DNA of 64,000 nt, from positions 363,874 through 427,873 of the forward strand of contig VJWN01000020.1 in assembly GCA_007644065.1 (NCBI GenBank), given 5' to 3'. A model generated the notes under the pieces. That model had not been told where the DNA came from, searched no databases, and was given only the letters and a program-made list of their open reading frames with translations. The stretch comes from Margaritispora aquatica. Lineage: Eukaryota > Ascomycota > Leotiomycetes > Helotiales > Discinellaceae. The translations under genes and the position numbers were made by a program. Positions 1 through 12,159 of the stretch are shown piece after piece; within the stretch, counting starts at the first letter, position 1, and each line of letters opens with the position of its first letter.

Positions 1-1449
1 AAGATCACAGGTGATCTTGTTTTCAAAAGACGGGAACCACATTTTGGTCCTATGAATTATTCCGCCAATACCAAGCATAGCTTGAACGAAAGCTTGTTGC
101 GTGTGATTCGATTCTTGAATCGAGATGATGGTAAGTTTTCTGTCTCCTTATGATAGTTTTATGCTCATTCAAGGCAGTAAAATTTGCGGTCAAGGTCGGA
201 ATGGGAGCATCTATTTATGCAGTTTTTGCTTTTATACCCGCCACTAGGCCCTACTACCAGCATTGGAGAGGCGAATGGGGTCTTTTGTCCTACATGTTAG
301 TTTGTGCCATGACGATTGGAGCCTCCAACACCACCGGTTGGAGTAGATTCATTGGAACCTTCATTGGAGCCGCTATAGCAGTCCTCGTGTGGATAATGTG
401 TCAAGGCAACGCTTTTGCTTTAATTTTCTGCGGTTTCTTGGTTAGCTTGGCTTGCTTCTATATAATTGTCGCCAAGGGCCAGGGTCCATTTGGGCGATTT
501 ATAATGCTGACATATAATTTGTCGTGTCTGTATGCGTACAGTTTGTCGGTTAAGGATTCAGATGACGACGAGGATGAAGGTGGTGTTACTCCACTGATTC
601 AAGAGATTGTGTTGCATAGAGTCGTCGCTGTTTTAGCGGGTTGTATATGGGGAATGATTATCACACGTGTGATATGGCCTATCTCCGCTAGACGGAAATT
701 CAAGGATGGATTGTCGCTACTTTGGTTGAGGATGGGACTTATATGGAAGAAGGATCCCATGTTGATATTGCTGGATGGCGAATCATCACAGCCGTATATG
801 AATTTGAAAGAGGAACTTGCTTTGCAGCGATACAGTAAGTCAAATAATACTTCGACAGTTACAATGCTGATACGCCTCTTAGTTTTACGTCTCGAGAAGC
901 TGCGCTTGTCAGCGGCGAGCGAGTTTGAGTTGAGAGGTCCATTCCAGTCTGCTGCATATGCAAGACTTATGGATTCAACTACCAAGATGCTTGAAGCTTT
1001 CCACGCCATGAACTTAGTTATTGAAAAGAACAGTCGTACCAGTGAAGGCGAGAGAATACTTCTCAAATACACGACCGATGAACGAGCTCAACTGTGCTCT
1101 AGAATAAGTCATTTGTTCCAAGGTAAGTCGCCCTACTCTCCTTCTTTGTTCCCAGCACTAACAGACCATAGTCCTAGCAAGCGGCTTGAAACTCGAGTTC
1201 CCCATCAACGATGCACTCCCTGACACCACGAATGCACGAGATAGGCTACTAGCGAAACTCTTCCAATACAGGCGAGAATCAGCCAGCTGGGACGCCAATG
1301 GCAAAGCAGTTGCTAGAGATGAGGACTTTGAGTTGCTGTATGCCTTTATCTTGGTGACGGGTCAGTTGGCGGAAGAAATTAAGAGGGTTCAGAGAGAGGT
1401 GGAGGAAATCTTTGGGGTATTGGATGAGCAGGTTTTTGAGCTACAGTAG
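1..1449 (+). CDS. Aromatic-acid-exporter-like (DUF2421/FUSC-type) membrane protein, 3' part
   Basis: The gene enters from the left edge, so its N-terminus is missing. Four exons fit one frame: 1-130, 178-834, 883-1122 and 1172-1449, with GTAAGT donors and CAG/TAG acceptors. The second intron is 48 nt and in frame, so an unspliced reading would hide it. The exon 178-834 product has about five hydrophobic segments, then a cytosolic-looking stretch, an acidic DDDEDE loop and an alpha-helical C-terminus ending EQVFELQ. This layout resembles the C-terminal half of fungal proteins related to yeast Bre4 and bacterial FUSC/ArAE exporters. Function in this family is mostly inferred as efflux of organic anions; no substrate can be read here. 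The family call is from memory of the fold and is moderately sure. Confidence 0.7.
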
Positions 1450-2180
1450 ATGAGAAGGTAAGGTAGGCTAGTTGTTGTAAATTGGATGAAATGCATAAGA
1501 GGGCATATGAGCATGTTGTATGATTTGTGTCTTGGGTTACATAGGGTTTTATGTATGAAAGGAGAGTTCTGTCCTGTACTTAGCTAGTTAATTATACCCA
1601 TCGCATGATGTCCCGAGAGGTTTGCGTTCAATTGTACAGTACTCCTGGATGTCTCGCTTACACGAAGCAGCCCCTTTTCAATGACTTCACTTTACTGTGT
1701 CGTAATTAAAGTAGTGACTCAACTGCAGTGTACTCATTTCCTAAAAGACTATGACATGTATCTCAATCTTGGAGGTACACTACTATAATAACACCAGAGT
1801 TTCGACATGCCTTTTCAGTGTTTCGCTATTATCAGTACAACATTGTTCTCTGAGGGTGGTGAGCAATCGAACTCTGTCAAATATTCTGTCAATATATTAA
1901 GCATACGTCTTCCCTGTCTCTATGCTATACTATGGATAAGACTTCAAGTGATTATCATCTACTGTGATTGAGTGAGCTACTATGCAAGTCTTACAATGAA
2001 CTCCATGATTGACTCAACCCCACCCCCATTCTTATCGCCGATGGAGGGGTCATGATAAGCTCCCAGCTTTCTACAACTAACTAAGGTACCTTACATCCTC
2101 CCCTCCAACGCAAACCATACACGAATCCTACAACATACTTCCTCTCAAGCACCAAACTGATTCAAACCAACCCAGGCAAA
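1450..2180. other. Intergenic region, no gene seen
   Basis: This 731-bp stretch lies between the 3' end of the membrane-protein gene and the ATG of the dioxygenase gene, both on the plus strand. It should hold the terminator of the first and the promoter of the second. A C-rich, pyrimidine-rich leader (about 2090-2180) precedes the ATG at 2181, common in fungal 5' leaders. No open frame with coding character was seen. Confidence 0.6.
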
Positions 2181-3216
2181 ATGGCACCCTCACGCACCTC
2201 GCCCCCTCCAACCACATCCACAGAACCAGCCGGTCTGTCCAAAGAGCAGTTCGCAACCTTCAACCGCGACGGCTACCTCATCATCCCCTCTGCCCTCAGT
2301 CCCTCCACCGTCGCGGGCTTGCTGGAAGAAACACACTCTCTGCTTGAAAACTTCTCGCTGGATGACCATCCCATGACGAAATTCTCGACGGGCGAGAGTA
2401 GTGAGCATGTAGGCGATGATTACTTCCTCAGTAGTGGGGATAAGGTGCGGTTTTTCTTTGAGGAGGGTATGTGTTCCTTCCCCCAGCTATATATTTTGCA
2501 CCTGAATCTAGCTCGCAGATATTGAGAAGTTTGGAAGCTGACTGACATTGTGCATGGCAGACGCATTCTCTCCCACCGGCGCCCTCACCAAGCCCAAAGC
2601 CCGCGCTATAAACAAAATAGGACACTACCTCCACGCACTCTCCCCACCCTTCGCCGCGCTCCTCTCTCCCTCGGCCACACACTCGCCAGCCGCCATAGCA
2701 CGCTCCCTTGGTTTCAAGCAGCCCGAATGTCTGCAGAGCATGGTGATCTGTAAGCAGCCCGAGATTGGAGGCGCGGTGCCTCCTCACCAGGACTCTACAT
2801 TCTTGTACACCGATCCTCCGAGCGCGGTGGGCTTCTGGTATGCGCTTGAGGATGCGACGGTTGGGAATGGTTGTTTAAGCTTTGCGCCGGGGAGTCATAA
2901 GAGGACGCCGGTGGCGAAGCGGTTTGTTAGGAGAAAGGACGGGAGCGGGACTGAGTTTGTGGATACGGCAGGGGAGAGGTTTCCTCAAGGCGAGTCCTAT
3001 GGAGAGGTGGAAAGAGAGGGAGAGGAGGAGTATGTGACGGGTGAAGTTGAGGCTGGGACTTTGGTGCTGATTCACGGGAATTTGCTGCATAAGAGTGAGA
3101 AGAACTTAAGTCAGAAAGGAAGGATTATTTACACGTTCCATGTTATTGAAGGCGAGGCAAAGTATGATGAGCGGAATTGGTTGCAGCCTCCTGAGGGCGG
3201 GTTTACGAGGTTATGA
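2181..3216 (+). CDS. Phytanoyl-CoA dioxygenase (PhyH) family protein
   Basis: Two exons, 2181-2466 and 2561-3216, joined in phase 1, give about 313 aa. The family comprises Fe(II)/2-oxoglutarate-dependent oxygenases that hydroxylate fatty acyl-CoA or other small molecules. The sequence shows the expected iron site: the pair H-x-D in PPHQDSTFLY, the distal His in LIHGNLLHKS, and an Arg in KGRIIYTFHV that would bind 2-oxoglutarate. The N-terminal FNRDGYLIIPSAL is the usual PhyH opening. No signal peptide or targeting tail is obvious, though the Ser/Thr/Pro-rich first 20 residues could be a disordered leader. The ATG at 2181 is the first in frame after a C-rich leader. The substrate cannot be inferred; it has no obvious pathway neighbour. 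Confidence 0.88.
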
Positions 3217-4271
3217 GCTATGAGAGGTGGAGGAAAGAAGGATTGTATAATGTGAATAGATGAGATTGGTGTTTGAGGCGCGGTTTGGGGGGATTTTTTT
3301 CTTTTTTGTATATCTATGAACTAGGTAGGTATCTTACAGCCATGCAAATATTAGCCAGTCAGCAATTCTTCACGGCCCAACCAAGCAGCAATTTGGTAGA
3401 TGATAAATCGCCAAGATGCCGACTTCCTACCTAGGTACAACCCGTTCTTAAGATCCTTTAATCTTTCAACTCGATAATCTTAGGATGCAAATAAGATAGG
3501 TAGTCCAAGTTAGGTTGATGGATCCAGGAATAAGGTAATCATTCACTTCTCTAGTAGCACTCGCTTAATTCCAGGGCTTGTAACACTGTCGAGTATAGGG
3601 AATTCAACGAACACCTCTTTATTGGAATATAGATAACGACGAAGGGGGGATAATCTAGCACAAGAATACGAATAAAAAGTCAACGGGGTATGTCAACCCA
3701 AGTCAAAGGATAAGTCAATCAATCACTCCGTAGGGAGGCTCTTGAAGTGTTGAACGCATGTTGCAAGAAATACCAATCACATCTCCAATCACAATCATAA
3801 CACGATGGGAAAGAATGCATCATGCTCTTACTTTTCTTCATTAATGCCCCAAAAAGCCACGCATCGCATACTAGAGACATATACTCTTACCCTCCCACGC
3901 AAACCCAGACCCATTCCAGCCCCGACGCAGACCAGAAGATGCCTATACCCATCCATGCCATGCCATGCCATGTGATGCCCATGTCCATGTCCATGCCGAT
4001 TCATACCATGACGAAGAAATACACTGCCCATCCATCGCAATGTCTAGATCGCAGAAAATATAGCCCAGAGAGCAAGCAAGCAAGCAAAGCCAGAGTGAGA
4101 GGCATTTTTTGACGTCCCATTCGCCTTTCCCATAGAGACCGTAGGAGAAATAGCACAAAGCCACTCAATGTACAAGCAAGCAAGAGTAGTGAAGCGAAAC
4201 ACAGTCGAAAGAAAACGCCTGCCTCGCTAATGTCCCCTTCCACCAAACCTCAGCAAAGGAAAATCAGGACC
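3217..4271. other. Convergent intergenic region with short simple repeats
   Basis: This lies between the 3' ends of the plus-strand dioxygenase and the minus-strand hnRNP gene. It holds CCATG/TGCCA-type repeats (about 3952-3996) and an AAGC-repeat run (about 4072-4092). Several short frames cross it on both strands, but they follow the repeats and show no domain. The right part is probably the 3' UTR of the hnRNP gene. Confidence 0.5.
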
Positions 4272-7200
4272 TCAACCCCTCGAATAAGGATGGAATCCCC
4301 GACTTCCACCCCTTCCACCACCTCGATAGTTTGCACCCGGCTTCCCCGCATTCTTCGGGCCCGTTGGCGCGTTCGCAGGAGCAGCACTGGCCGGTCCGCT
4401 CTGAGGTGGAACCGAGCCCCGATTACTACCACCTCCTCCTCCACGACCACCCTGGAAGCCGCCTCGGTTGCCACCACCGCCGCCATTGTTAACGGGAACA
4501 TTGGGTTGTGGAACATCGTCGTACATGCCCTCCCATGATGTTGGTCCTCCACCCATTCCATTACCATACCCGCCTCCATACCCGCCTTGGTCGCGTCCAC
4601 CGCCACCACCAGCTCGTCCACCGCGCATCTGCTGTTGCTCGTACTTCTGCTGCTCGAACATCTGTTGCTCGTAGGCGTTGTAGCCAGGAGTACCTACTCG
4701 ACCGCCCGCATTGCTACCTCCACCTCCGCCGTTACCAGCACCCATGCCTTGCTGCATCGCTTGCATGGCCTGCATCTGTTGCATTTGCTGCATCTGCGCC
4801 ATCATGGCTGGATTCATTCCTCCCATTGCCATGGCAGCATTTGGACTTTGAGGGCTCTGGCTGCGATTGCCTTGTTGCATTTGCGCTTGCATGGCTTGCA
4901 TTTGCTGCATTTGCATCATCATGGCTGGATTCATGCCAGCCATGCCGCCCATACCACCACGTCCACCCATCGCCATTTGCTGCTGCATTGCTGCAAAGTA
5001 TTGTTGCATGCGTTGCCAGTATTGTGCCATGAGCTGAGGAGTCATACCTCCTGGAGCCATTGCGTTGCCACCACCACCAGCAGCGTTGTTTTGCTGCATT
5101 TGGTTGGGGTTGTGGCTATCTTCCATGCCGTTCTTATTGCCCCATTTGCCGCCACCTCGACCACCTTTGAAGCCTCCTCCCACGTTGCTGTTGCCTCGTA
5201 TCTCTTCCTCCTCGCGCATGTTGCCTCGTGGTTGAGCCTTCTTTACCTCAATTGGTTTGCCGAGAATTGAGAGAGGCTCTTGCAAGCATGCATCGACAGC
5301 CGCTTCGCTATCGAACGTGACGAAACCGAAGCCACGGGGCCGACCGGTATCTTTGTCCATCATGAGAGTGGCGTCGACGACGCGTCCGAATCGCATGAAG
5401 TACTCTTTGAAATCTTGCTCAGTAGCTTCTTGCGAAACACCACCAACAAAGATTTTGCTCGTCCGCTCTTGCTCGTCTCGTGGGATTGCCCGCTTAGGGT
5501 CGATCTTGTTATATTGTGAGTTTTTGTTCTGGCTCTGTGATGATTTGGGGAAGGATTGGGAATTAGAAATGGAAGGGAACTGTCGTTGAGAATTATCATG
5601 AGTCTGGAGATCTGGTCTTACAATTTTACCATCGAGGTAATGCTCCTTCACCATCACGATATTGACAGTACGAGCATCCTTGAATGTGAGAAAGCCGAAT
5701 CCTCTCGATCGACCGGACGCTCCATCTCTCATCACAGTGCATTCTAATACCTCACCGAACTGAGAGAAATATTCTTTCAGCGATTCTGGGGAGACGTTAG
5801 AATAGATAGTCTTGAGGCCGCAAGCTAGTAACGCTTACCATCTGTCGTCTCCCAATTCAAGCCACCAATAAACATCTTGCTAAATGGCAGAACATCTGTT
5901 AGTAAATTTCCGATACATGTAAATGAAATGAGGTTAGTGGAATGAAAAGTTAGTAGTCTTGAAAACTCGAGGTGTTTTATGCTTTAGTGGCTAGGGCATC
6001 CCAAAATGCTGCATTGAACCTTGAGGGTGTCATATCGCGTAAGGCCTTGTTTGCTGCTTCTATAGCCCTTCAAATCTTTGTAGTAGTGTGACCAGTAGCC
6101 CTCTCCAGTATAACAAAACATGGATAAAAATGGGATGAAATTTTCATATCCAAGTCTTGCATTGTCGCGGATTGGTGGGGATTCCAGATGGGATGATAGG
6201 TGACTTCTTTCTGGGCATTTTTGGGCATGATATCCACACAGCCATTTCAAAGCCATAGTTCCAATCATCAAAGCCCCAGTCATCAGAATTGACCCAAGGT
6301 AGGGACGAGCAATGAAGAATGGCACCTCAAAGTATCCAAGAACAATGTTGTCTTTTGCTATCCGATGCTAGGTACTGGTGTCGAGCGCTATGCGCTGCTT
6401 GGTTTGCTATAGCCTATCTGTGTCCCCTTTCGGACGCTATATGAAGAAGATGATCTCGACAATAGGCTATGTAGAAGGCATGTCTATGGCCGCTGTTTGT
6501 TGGCGATATCATGAGGTGAACCAGCTTCCTTCTTGCTTCTCTATCTTCAAGATGCTCTGACTCTTGTGTCCTGATATTGTGACCTTTCCCACTATAAGCA
6601 GAACGAGGCTCGTATATTTGGCAACACATCCATGCAGAAGTTCCCACAGCCATTTCATGGACCCAAAGTATCGCTTGCTGATAGTTATAACCATCTAGTA
6701 ATCATTGCCCCTGAAACTGATTGCATCCTTCAATTCCAGCCTTGCTCATTTCCTAAGCATCTGCTCTTCTCTGCCTCCAAGCGAGCCCCCTTGACCTGAT
6801 CCATCATCTTTTCCCATTTCGTTGTGATAGCAATTCTTTGCGCTCTTGGAGTCATTTGCAAAGTGATAATGCAAAGTTTATTTGACACTTGCATGAAAGT
6901 ATGCGCCCTGTAGGAAGAACAACCTGGTGAAAATGAAATAGCTAACTTACCCATCCTCTTTGATACCTGTTCCATGAGATTCATGTGCCGATTGTTGTTC
7001 ATAATTATTGCCTCCGCCGAGGTTGAAATCAACATCATCATCCATTTCCTGTTCACCATTGTACATTTCTTCGTCTGCTTGGCCACTGGACTCATTTTGC
7101 GCTGGTTCATCATGCTTTATTTCTGGTTCGACAACTGGTTTACTTTTGACCTCCGCAGAAGGAGCTGCTGGCTTGGCTGCTGGGGCCTCCTCTTCGGTGT

Positions 7201-7334
7201 AACTGGGTCGTGTTAGCCTCCTGAACACTCTTCATTGAGCAATAACCGCAAGCCCGAAAACACTCAGGCTTCTGAGTGAAGAGTACGTACAGATCGGCGA
7301 AGAGATCTTCTTCGAAATTATCTGGTTCGGCCAT
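4272..7334 (-). CDS. HRP1: Hrp1/Nab4-like hnRNP with two RRMs and RGG tail
   Basis: Four exons on the minus strand (7291-7334, 6951-7202, 5839-5879, 4272-5785) give 616 aa. In yeast Hrp1 is cleavage factor IB: it binds UA-rich elements for mRNA 3'-end formation and shuttles with mRNA. The N-terminus has EEDLFADLY and an acidic linker. RRM1 starts near residue 100 (KMFIGGLNW, RNP1 RGFGFLTF) and RRM2 near 223 (KIFVGGVSQ, RNP1 RGFGFVTF). The middle is rich in Gln, Met, Gly and Asn, with two imperfect copies beginning GGMNPAMM. The tail has RGG repeats and ends RGFHPYSRG, matching the Arg-Gly/PY import signal that Kap104 reads in yeast Hrp1. Exon 3 is only 41 nt and follows a 1,071-nt intron. The splice choice is supported by phase and by unbroken RRM1. 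Confidence 0.93.
5880..6950 (-). other. Unusually long intron of the Hrp1-like gene
   Basis: The intron has a GTAAGT donor at 6950 and a TTTAG acceptor at 5880. At 1,071 nt it is about 20 times the neighbouring introns. It contains open stretches on both strands (for example 5984-6325 minus, 6414-6653 minus), none with a recognisable domain. No mobile-element ends were seen. Confidence 0.75.
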
Positions 7335-7714
7335 TTCGAAAGGATGCAGAGTTGACGTTGCGCAGTAATCCTATATTTGATGTGTACTGTACTGTATTGC
7401 GGTGTGAACGTACGAGGCTCTGCAGAGGTGATGTACGTAAAGTCCAGTCGAGGTGTCGTAAAAGTAGATCTCTGTTCAGATTAGTATTCACAGGAAAGGT
7501 GAAATGAATGTGTGGTGCAAGCTGGTGTTGGGTTGCCAGTCAGTTGGGTTGACTTGCGTTCAGGGAATGATTGAACTCGACCTCTAGGAAAGTTGCCGGC
7601 GCGCTAAACTCGAGGGTAGTAGCCAAGCCTGAGGCAGCACTTCCGAGGCATGAACGAGTGTACTGGAATTCAATAAACAAAGCACAACTAAAGACTACTG
7701 AAGTGTTCGAGAAG
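7335..7714. promoter_or_regulatory. Divergent promoter region, hnRNP and TBC genes
   Basis: This 380-bp region separates the minus-strand ATG at 7334 from the likely plus-strand ATG at 7715. Both upstream regions must lie here. I recognise no specific motif; position is the only evidence. Confidence 0.5.
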
Positions 7715-9881
7715 ATGTTTTCCTCTTCTAATGGAAGCAAAAAGCCGGTACAGCAGGTAAGTGCACAAGTTGGAACCACCACAAAGAAACAGTTGCTGAT
7801 TATAGCTTCTACAGGAAATGGTTCAAGTTGGTCAGTCTCTCCCCGCCAAAGCCCACTCCGGACGAAACGAGTGCTCTCTTTATGCCAGTCTTGAAAAACT
7901 GCTGATTTATAATTTCCTTGGATAGAAAGATCTGAGTACGTCTTAAATACTAGTCAATTACCTACCATTGTATAGGTTTATGGAGGAGGGGCATAGCGGG
8001 GAAATGTGTTACAAGTACATATGATGGACAAGTACTGACTGAACGACGAGCAGATCAGCAGCGCCATTCTGGAGGAGAGGGAACTCAGACAATACTCGCG
8101 ATGCTTCTCCTAAGAACAAAGCGCGAGATCCAACCCTCGTTGTGGGCGCTTCTTACTCACATACCGATATGATGAAATTCGATAATTTGTATGTCCAGCT
8201 GTTTCCAAGCTCTGGCAGAACTGATTAAGGAACAAGATCTTTATCCTCCGGCACAGCGAGACCTCGGACCCCACCTTCAAGTTCATTACAAAAGATTCGA
8301 AGTGAGACACCTCCGAGAGGGCATTCAACACTCGTATCTCCCCCGAGAAGAACATATACAGACTTCCTGTCGAAAACCAATGATGATTGGGGCGTTCAGG
8401 ACGAGGGCGACGACGATGATGAGTATGGATATGGCGATGACGATGGTGACGATTTCGGGTTACCAAGCATATCCAACATGAAACGAAAGACCAAAAAGAT
8501 CACCAAGCAGAACAATACAGATCCTGGAGTAAACCTATCACCTTTCGGCCACGGTTTACAAGGAGGATATGGTGGACTAGGGTCTCGGCGGCTTTCCAAC
8601 AGTGCAGATATTGCAATTGAACGGCCGACACCAAGTTACCCAGTAGCGAAGAAAAGTGAAGGAAAGATTCTGAGACCACAATATAAGGAAGTTTTACGGG
8701 ATCCGGCAAATTCGTTACATCTTATCAACCATCCACCTATACCTACTGATGCTTCACCGAAAGAGGTTGATGCACACTCGGCTCGATTATCACGGATTAA
8801 CAAATTCAAAAAGATATTACAAGCGACTTCAATCAATTTGACAGAGCTTAGAGCTGCAGCATGGTCAGGAATACCGGAGGAAGTGCGAGCTATGACATGG
8901 CAATTATTGCTTGGATACCTTCCGACGAGTAGTGAGAGAAGAGTTGGAACCTTGGAAAGGAAACGAAAGGAGTACCTCGACGGAGTGAGGCAAGCTTTTG
9001 AAAGAGGTGGAAGTAGCTCAGCACCAACTGGGAAAGCTAGAGGTCTTGATGAGGTGATATGGCATCAAATCAGTATTGATGTGCCTCGGACAAATCCTCA
9101 CCTAGAACTATATGGTTACGAGGCCACTCAACGATCACTGGAAAGAATTCTATATGTCTGGGCTGTCAGGCACCCTGCGAGTGGTTATGTGCAAGGAATC
9201 AACGACTTAGTAACACCGTTCTGGCAAGTTTTTCTGGCGAGTTACATCACAGACTCAGACGTTGAAAGTGGGATGGATCCTGGCCAGCTCCCGAGAGCAG
9301 TCTTGGATGCTGTGGAAGCAGATTCGTTCTGGTGCCTGACAAAACTCTTAGACGGAATCCAGGACAACTATATCTTCGCTCAGCCAGGTATCCAGCGACA
9401 AGTAGCTGCTCTCCATGATTTGACAGCACGGATCGACGCACCACTAGCGAAACATTTGGAGCAGGAAAGTGTAGAGTTTATACAATTTAGCTTCAGGTGG
9501 ATGAATTGTTTACTGATGCGTGAGATCAGTGTAAGGAATACAATTAGGATGTGGGATACTTATATGGTGAGTTTTCCTCTTCCCCCAACCAAACCCATGA
9601 AACACCAACTGACACGTCAAACGCAGGCCGAGGAGCAAGGGTTCCAAGAATTTCACCTCTACGTCTGCGTAGCGTTCCTCGTAAAATGGTCAGACAAGCT
9701 GCTCAAAATGGACTTCCAGGAAACAATGATGTTCCTTCAAGCACTACCGACCCGAGACTGGACGGAGAAGGACATCGAGCTGCTGCTTAGCGAGGCGTTC
9801 ATCTGGCAGTCTCTGTTCAAGGGCTCGGCATCGCATCTGAAAGGGGGCGCGAGTCATACGCCTTCGAATGCTGGGACTTGA
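7715..9881 (+). CDS. GYP1: Gyp1/TBC1D22-type Rab GTPase-activating protein
   Basis: The protein stimulates GTP hydrolysis by Rab GTPases; yeast Gyp1 acts on Ypt1 at the Golgi. The TBC domain is clear: GIPEEVRAMTWQLLLGYLP, the arginine-finger motif ISIDVPRTNP, the glutamine-finger motif YVQGINDL, and the C-terminal FQETMMFLQ...FIWQSL. A 60-nt in-frame intron (9567-9626) is supported by restored homology across ...RMWDTYM/AEEQGFQEFH. Upstream, exon 8237-9566 joins via a 48-nt intron to an exon ending at 8188 (reading ...MMKFDNL), giving an acidic, low-complexity N-terminus (DDDDEYGYGDDDG). The first exon is uncertain: ATG 7715 (MFSSSNGSKK) ends at a GTAAGT at 7757, but I cannot connect it cleanly to the exon starting near 8054-8062. 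Confidence 0.85.
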
Positions 9882-10533
9882 GTTTCTGTCTGGCAAGTGC
9901 AGTACAGTACCTAAGTAGCCGGTCTACAGATAATGTATGTACGACGAGCAATGCATCCAAGCAGTTGAGCCTCGCAACTAGGGTGGCTGAAGTGTCACTG
10001 TGCGAGTATAATAGGTGCTTGCTTGTTATTATTCTTGGCAGTTGAATAGGGTAGCACATACCCGCCTACGCTGATCAAGTACAAGCGAGTCACTGGCGGA
10101 ATTCGGGTCATCTACCTAGCACGCTGGATAGCTAGCTGAGCAGATGGGGAACAAACAGAGTTCCCACTATGTGGAACACATCCATCGGCCACAATGAAAT
10201 CAGTTGCCCAGCACATAACCGTTCAGTCAAGAAATCTTAATACATTTATCGTGAGAGCATTAACTGGCTAGGTATTTCCAGACAGGCATGTCCTTATCGC
10301 AAGCCTTCCATTTCTCCTTCCCATGAGCCTATTGCTTGAACCTGACCTCATGCTGCCTTCCTGCCAGGTACCATGGTATCCATCCATAAACGAAAAACGC
10401 CGCCCTCTTCCATGGTGATGTTGTGAACCTCCTCTGCTCGAACCTGTATCCCATCCACTCAAGCAGGAAAATAATCATACACCACCCCTCCCCAGTCCCC
10501 ACATTTTATCTCAGGCTCTTCGGCTACCATCTC
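9882..10533. other. Convergent intergenic region
   Basis: This lies between the ends of the plus-strand TBC gene and the minus-strand histone chaperone gene. It should hold both 3' UTRs. I see no open frame with coding character and no repeat. Confidence 0.5.
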
Positions 10534-12159
10534 TCATTCCTCAATTGCCTCCTCTACCTTCGCTTTCTGTGGCTCCACAATCCTGACTTTCTTCACCACC
10601 ACCTCAGTCTCATCACCATCGTCGGCCTTTCGCTTGCCATTGGTGCCGTTCGCCTTGCCATTCACGCCATTCGAGCTACTAGCTGTGGCTTTGCCATTTG
10701 GGCTTGTATCTGTCTTGGCCTTCTTCCTAGTGATGCCCGTAAGATCAGTCGCGCCTTTCTTGGCTTCCTCCACGCGAGCAGCAGCAGCAGCGGGGGTTTC
10801 GCCTAGCAAAGCGCCGAGAATTCCACCCATCGAGTCGGGAAGTACGCCTTTTAGAGCGGAGTTTACGTCCACGGGGGGTGCTTTGAGTTCTGCTAGCTAT
10901 AAGATAGTTAGTTTTCTGTCTTGGCAAACGAAGAAAGTACACAGGGAAATAAGAACTGGAAAAACATACTCGTCCCTCCATCTCGCCAACCATCTCCTTG
11001 ACTTCCGCAATCTGGCTCCGCAGCATATCGTTCGTATCCGGATCATGACTGCTCGCCAACTCAACCTCCTTGTTCTGGAGCTTGAGCTTGGTGCTCTTGA
11101 TCGCTAGCTCGAGCTCCTTGACGGCCTCTGCGCGCATGTCTTCATCGATATGCTCTTCGCTTGGCGTGGTGCTGTCCTCTCCTTCAGGCTTGGTGTGCGT
11201 GATGGATGCGAATTCCAGGGCGAGTGAGAGCTTGAAGTGCGCTTCGGCTATGATCTCTGATTCCTCGGGATAGAGAGCTTGTTTATGTGTCAGGGCGGCA
11301 CGGAAATCGGTTACTGCTCCTGCGAACCTGGTGGGTGGTTAGTTGGTGGTTTTCTCTACTTTGGGAGAAGAGAGTGTATGTACTTCTCGTTCTCAAGGGA
11401 GATTTCGGCAAGCAGGTCGTGGGTGTCTGCTAACCGCTCCTTGATGTGTGTGGTCATTGGTGAATCTCCGACGGTCTTGCCCTTGCTATCGTCGTCCTCG
11501 GGCTGTTCTATCCGCTTTGCGAAGAGAACTCTAGCTAAATCGAGGACTTCAAATGCGGCTGCCAAGTCGTCTTCCTCTTCCTCCTCCTCACCCTCTTCTT
11601 CTGGAGCCTATATCCATTAGCTTTTATAAAGAATGCCAAATTTATTAAAGTAACTCACATCTTCTTCATCATCTGAATCCTCAAAGTTCTCGTCTCCGGT
11701 GAATTGAAACAGAGGCTTCTTCGCACTTGGTCCTTCCTCGGAAGCACCACTCTCTCCTACGACAATGGCGACACCCTCCTCAGTGATCCTCTCACTCTCG
11801 CTTTTCTCTTTAGCCTTCTCATCCTTCTTGCCCTTCGAGCTCGAGCCATTGGTCTTCTTCTTCTCACCACTTTGCCTGCCACCTAAAACATCGCTCTTGC
11901 TCTGTCCGACTCTGAACAGCGATCTACCGTACAAGAACAGGATCTCCGCGTTGTCGGGGGACATCTCGCCATTGAGTTCAGCTTGCAGCTCTGAAGCTTG
12001 CGCAAAGAAATCTGCAGCATCTTCATAGTTCTTGTGCGCGTAGTGGGAAGTGCCCTTTGCGCATAGGTCTGCGAGGGTGACTTTTGTATTGTTGTAGTGC
12101 TCCATTGCTGAGGAGGCTTCTTCAGAGATGATAGTTGGTGGTTCGACTGGTTCAGCCAT
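10534..12159 (-). CDS. NASP/Sim3/Hif1-type histone chaperone (SHNi-TPR)
   Basis: Four exons (11659-12159, 11384-11607, 10970-11327, 10534-10896) give 481 aa. The family binds histone H3-H4 (and CENP-A in fission yeast Sim3) and hands it on for chromatin assembly. The sequence shows the interrupted TPR layout: a first TPR (SHYAHKNYEDAADFFAQASELQ), a long Lys/Glu/Ser and acidic insert (EEEGEEEEEEDD), then the SHNi-TPR helices (ALTHKQALYPEESEIIAEAH, HFKLSLALEF). A coiled stretch follows (KELELAIKSTKLKLQNKEVEL) and the tail is Lys-rich with KRKADDGD and KKVR, plausible nuclear signals. The ATG at 12159 is the first in frame after a stop-free leader without another good start. It is divergent from DPB2, which fits an S-phase role. 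Confidence 0.9.

Noticed and set aside
4508..5270. Plus-strand open frames of up to 227 codons
   Set aside because: They lie opposite the Gln/Met/Gly-rich exon of the Hrp1-like gene and read as low-complexity Leu/His/Ala text.
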